Source: Bacillota bacterium
GTDB taxonomy: Bacteria; Bacillota; Bacilli; Thermoactinomycetales; DSM-44946
Direction: 5' to 3'
NCBI GenBank assembly: GCA_021793745.1
Contig: JAJYSD010000021.1
Span: forward strand, 1-8,888
Length of the DNA: 8,888 bases
Shown: one piece after another, positions 7,010 to 8,888 of the stretch
Numbering within the stretch: position 1 is the stretch's first letter
Layout: the number at the start of each line of letters is the position of its first letter
Notes under the pieces: generated by a model
The model's input: the letters and a program-made list of their open reading frames with translations, nothing else
Told to the model about the DNA's origin: nothing
Database searches by the model: none
Made by a program: the position numbers and the translations under genes

Positions 7010-7049
7010 CCGGCCGCTACCGATTTGCGCCCCTTCTTTGAAAACGCAC

Positions 7050-7074
7050 AAAAAACCGCCAAAACCGGGCGGCT
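7050..7074 (-). terminator. Intrinsic terminator of the two-TM protein gene
   Basis: Read on the minus strand, AGCCGCC and GGCGGTT form a seven-base stem (one G-U pair) around a seven-base loop CGGTTTT, followed directly by the T run at 7055-7050. It starts 11 bases past the stop codon of the upstream gene. Confidence 0.9.
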
Positions 7075-7084
7075 GCCGAATCGG

Positions 7085-7717
7085 TCAATGCAATTTGTGA
7101 ACGTCGATACCGATAGGATGGGTTTGCTGAAAGTGCTCAAAGTTGTCGAGAAGCTCCTTTTTCAACCGGTTAAAATCCGTCTCCGAAAGGATGTCCAGGG
7201 CCTGTAACTTGGTCAGTTCATCATAGATGTGGGACCAGGCCAGCTCCCCCGAAAACGCGTATATATCCCCCAACCGTTTCATTAGGTGTCTCCGCAGAAC
7301 CTTCACCTTCGTTTCCTGGACCCGCCTGATAAAATCCTTAACCGCCGCATCGGACGGAATGCCGTCCACAAAGAAGAGGCGGCTGCCGTCAAGACAGTAA
7401 AAGCCGACCCATGCGCTGTGGGACTGCCAAAATAATAGCCAAAACAACAGGGAAAAAGTCAAGTAACATACCGGCGCGAAATTCCGCTCGTCCTGAACCA
7501 GGTTATCGGCAAATACCAACAAGCCGATCAGCGCCGTCACAACCCCCAACCAAAACCACTTCTTGGACCGCTCGGTGAAACGGCTGACGGTGGTGGGGAT
7601 GGTCCCATACTTGACGAGGAATTCCTTCCGACCAAACCATGTCTTCCGCTCCACCCGGACACCGACCTCTGCAAGTTTGAATGTATACGTGACGAATTTG
7701 CTTCTTTGTTTCAGCAT
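7085..7717 (-). CDS. Two-helix membrane protein with SHOCT-like C-terminus, function unknown
   Basis: I do not recognise this 210-residue protein by name. Residues 8-50 look like beta strands (VTYTFKLAEVGVRVERKTWFG). Two membrane helices follow, about 54-70 (WFWLGVVTALIGLLVFA) and 81-98 (APVCYLTFSLLFWLLFWQ). A strand pair GFYCLDGSRLFFVDG precedes a helix (121-147). Strands on both sides of a helical hairpin are reminiscent of membrane-anchored bacterial PH-like proteins, but this is only a resemblance. Residues 163-191 (HIYDELTKLQALDILSETDF then NRLKKELL) match the pattern of a SHOCT oligomerisation motif. The ATG follows AAGGAAG closely, with GGGAGGG further upstream. It is a single-gene unit with its own terminator. 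Its role may be envelope-related, but nothing in the context proves it. Confidence 0.75.
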   Translation of the reverse strand: MLKQRSKFVTYTFKLAEVGVRVERKTWFGRKEFLVKYGTIPTTVSRFTERSKKWFWLGVVTALIGLLVFADNLVQDERNFAPVCYLTFSLLFWLLFWQSHSAWVGFYCLDGSRLFFVDGIPSDAAVKDFIRRVQETKVKVLRRHLMKRLGDIYAFSGELAWSHIYDELTKLQALDILSETDFNRLKKELLDNFEHFQQTHPIGIDVHKLH

Positions 7718-8024
7718 CTTCCTTGCACCCTCCCATGCTTAAGTATAATCCGGATTTTTTCCAGGGACTAGTTGGTCTCGGCGCCATTTCCCGGGCGGAA
7801 ACCGCTTGTCGTGAAATAAAGCGGCTCATTTTCGGAGCATCTTATTTGGAGGAGCTTTCGGACGGAACAGTCTCCTTTTGCGAGGGTATCGTCCCTGCCG
7901 AAGTCTCCGCTGCTTCGCCGGAGGCTCGGCCGCAAACTCCCGATCATGGATCGCACCTCGGCATTTTTGCGATCAGGCAGTCGTACCGCTCCGGCCATTG
8001 GGATGGAACCCCAGTGGTCCCCCC
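7718..8024. other. Hairpin-rich noncoding region upstream of the MerR-type promoter
   Basis: About 300 bases with no convincing gene. Four stems can be seen: CCGCTT/AAGCGG (7802-7824), an 11-bp stem with one bulge at 7898-7929, GATCGCA/TGCGATC (7949-7974), and CCATTGGG/CCCAGTGG (7995-8017). None has a proper U-tract, although the first is followed on the minus strand by TTT. No T-box, S-box or other riboswitch core is recognised. The frames across it lack a ribosome-binding site. Confidence 0.5.
7742..7747 (-). promoter_or_regulatory. Possible -10 element of the two-TM protein gene
   Basis: TATACT on the minus strand (7747-7742) lies 25 bases before the start codon, so a transcript would begin near 7735 and include the GGGAGGG ribosome-binding sequence. 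No good -35 hexamer sits 16-18 bases upstream, so this would be a weak or activator-dependent promoter. Confidence 0.3.
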
Positions 8025-8056
8025 TTGACCCTCACCTTAACGTAAGGGTTTATCAT
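8025..8056 (+). promoter_or_regulatory. MerR-type promoter and operator
   Basis: TTGACC (8025-8030) and TATCAT (8051-8056) are 20 bases apart, longer than the usual 17. Between them lies the dyad CCTTA-ACG-TAAGG (8035-8047), extended outside by ACCCT/AGGGT. MerR-family activators bind such dyads within 19-20 base spacers and untwist the DNA to align the two hexamers. The position 36 bases before the regulator's own start makes autoregulation very likely. Similar ACCTT...AAGGT dyads are typical for this family. Confidence 0.9.
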
Positions 8057-8091
8057 ACCATTACGGAACCACCCCGAAAGGAGAGGAACCG

Positions 8092-8874
8092 ATGTATCGG
8101 GTCGGTGAACTTTCCCGAATCACCAACGTGAGCATACGGACCCTCCATTATTACGATGAAATCGGCCTGTTGAAACCGTCAAAAACATCGGAAGCGGGCT
8201 ATCGGTATTACACCAAGGATGACCTCGTCAAACTGCAGCAAATCATCGTCCTCAAAAAGTTGGGATTCAAACTTAGCCAAATCAAAGAAATGACGCGGGT
8301 CAGCGCGGACAACTCCGAAAAAGCGGAGCGGTGGAAGGAAATCTTCGATATGGAAATCGAGAAAATCCGGGAAGAAAAGCGGAGGCTGGACCTTCTGGAA
8401 CAAAGCCTCCACGTCATCCGCCATTCCCTTGAGCTGACGGGAGATGTGTCGAATGACGAGATCCTGGCCATTATTCAGTCGATTCGGCTGAATGATGAGG
8501 ACAGCTTTTTATCCCGCCATTTCACCGAGGAAGAACAGGAAATCCTGCTTCAGCAATTGCCCGATCTGACCACCCGCGATGAAAAGACGGAACGATGGAT
8601 CAATCTCTTGAAGAAAATTCGCCAAACCAAGGGAGAACCGGTCGACTCCCCCGCTTCTCAACAACTGGCGCGGGAAATCATGGGATTCATACGGGAGCAT
8701 CTGCAAATGGAGGACTCCTTGATCGACAAATTTTGGGAAACGATCAAGCCGGAGGAGGGGCAGCCGGAAAAGGTGATCGGACTGGATAAGGAAACCATGG
8801 AATACATCGAACAAATCCTCGATTGGTATCAGAAATATGGAGAGGGGGACAAACATGGCGAAGAAAATCGATAA
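8092..8874 (+). CDS. MerR-family activator with TipAS-like ligand-binding domain
   Basis: A 260-residue transcription activator. Residues 1-70 are a MerR winged helix-turn-helix (YRVGELSRITNVSIRTLHYY, then DEIGLL, GYRYYTKDDL, LGFKLSQIKEM). Residues about 75-113 form the charged dimerisation coiled coil. The remainder (about 130-250) resembles the TipAS antibiotic-recognition fold, with the pattern WINLLKKIR...GEPVDSPASQQLAREIMGFI and a closing TMEYIEQIL. The length matches TipAL/Mta-type regulators (about 250-260). The ATG follows AAAGGAG (8077-8083) at eight bases. The operator dyad in its promoter supports autoregulation. TipAS-type proteins bind thiopeptides or diverse lipophilic drugs, but the ligand here is unknown. 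The gene overlaps the next one by 20 bp, which implies that the downstream product is the regulated function. Confidence 0.92.
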   Translation: MYRVGELSRITNVSIRTLHYYDEIGLLKPSKTSEAGYRYYTKDDLVKLQQIIVLKKLGFKLSQIKEMTRVSADNSEKAERWKEIFDMEIEKIREEKRRLDLLEQSLHVIRHSLELTGDVSNDEILAIIQSIRLNDEDSFLSRHFTEEEQEILLQQLPDLTTRDEKTERWINLLKKIRQTKGEPVDSPASQQLAREIMGFIREHLQMEDSLIDKFWETIKPEEGQPEKVIGLDKETMEYIEQILDWYQKYGEGDKHGEENR

Positions 8875-8888
8875 GGCGTCGGCAAGAT
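8855..8888 (+). CDS. Start of a gene overlapping the MerR-type regulator (partial, runs off right edge)
   Basis: An ATG inside the last codons of the regulator, in another frame, is preceded by AGAGGGGGAC at about four bases, which is a strong ribosome-binding site. The frame reads MAKKIDKASAR and is open to the window edge. The 20-base overlap points to translational coupling. Too little is present to name a product. By analogy with other MerR/TipAS operons an efflux or resistance protein is plausible, but nothing in these 11 codons shows it. Confidence 0.7.
   Translation, partial: MAKKIDKASAR

Noticed and set aside
6860..7049. A cobalamin riboswitch for the B12-type radical SAM gene
   Set aside because: No B12-box-like core or long multi-helix aptamer is present in the leader. 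Only local GC-rich hairpins are seen.
7723..8028. A 101-codon plus-strand open frame across the noncoding region before the MerR-type gene
   Set aside because: There is no ribosome-binding site before its ATG, the composition is not that of a known protein, it crosses several hairpins, and its end runs almost up to the -35 element of a strong promoter.

Overview
This window looks like chromosomal DNA from a moderately GC-rich member of the Bacillales, possibly a Thermoactinomycetaceae-type bacterium. The evidence is the strong Shine-Dalgarno sequences, intrinsic terminators with U-tracts, a SAM-I (S-box) riboswitch, a MerR/TipAS-type regulator and a monomeric sarcosine oxidase-like flavoenzyme. 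The family-level placement is a guess from general character, not from a marker gene.

Layout, left to right. (1) The minus-strand end of a two-component operon: an OmpR/PhoB-type response regulator (117..827) followed by the first 38 codons of what is probably its membrane sensor kinase, running off the left edge. A possible 48-residue membrane peptide lies just upstream of the regulator. (2) Diverging from it on the plus strand, a TTG-started VOC/glyoxalase-like protein (1099..1908) and a covalent-FAD amine oxidase of the sarcosine / N-methyltryptophan oxidase type (2034..3182). They end at a bidirectional terminator (3262..3305). (3) Converging from the right, a 12-TM MHS-family MFS transporter (3342..4676, minus). 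Its 413-bp leader carries a near-consensus sigma-A promoter, a complete SAM-I riboswitch and a riboswitch terminator, so expression of this transporter should fall when S-adenosylmethionine is abundant. (4) A radical-SAM protein with an N-terminal B12-binding-like domain (5090..6859, minus) with its own terminator and a GC-rich, hairpin-forming leader. (5) A two-TM protein of unknown function with a SHOCT-like C-terminus (7085..7717, minus), also with its own terminator. (6) A 374-bp hairpin-rich noncoding region ending in a MerR-style promoter/operator with a 20-bp spacer. (7) On the plus strand, a MerR-family activator with a TipAS-like ligand-binding domain (8092..8874). It overlaps by 20 bp the start of a further gene that leaves the window at the right.

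How the parts work together: the window is mostly a set of separately terminated transcription units and not one system. The clearest regulatory story is the S-box control of the MHS transporter, which points to uptake of methionine or a related sulfur or methyl compound by a family not usually assigned that substrate. The second is the MerR/TipAS regulator, which appears to control its own promoter and to be translationally coupled to the downstream gene. I saw no phage, transposon, CRISPR array, tRNA or rRNA, and nothing I could defend as a wholly new defence or biosynthetic system.
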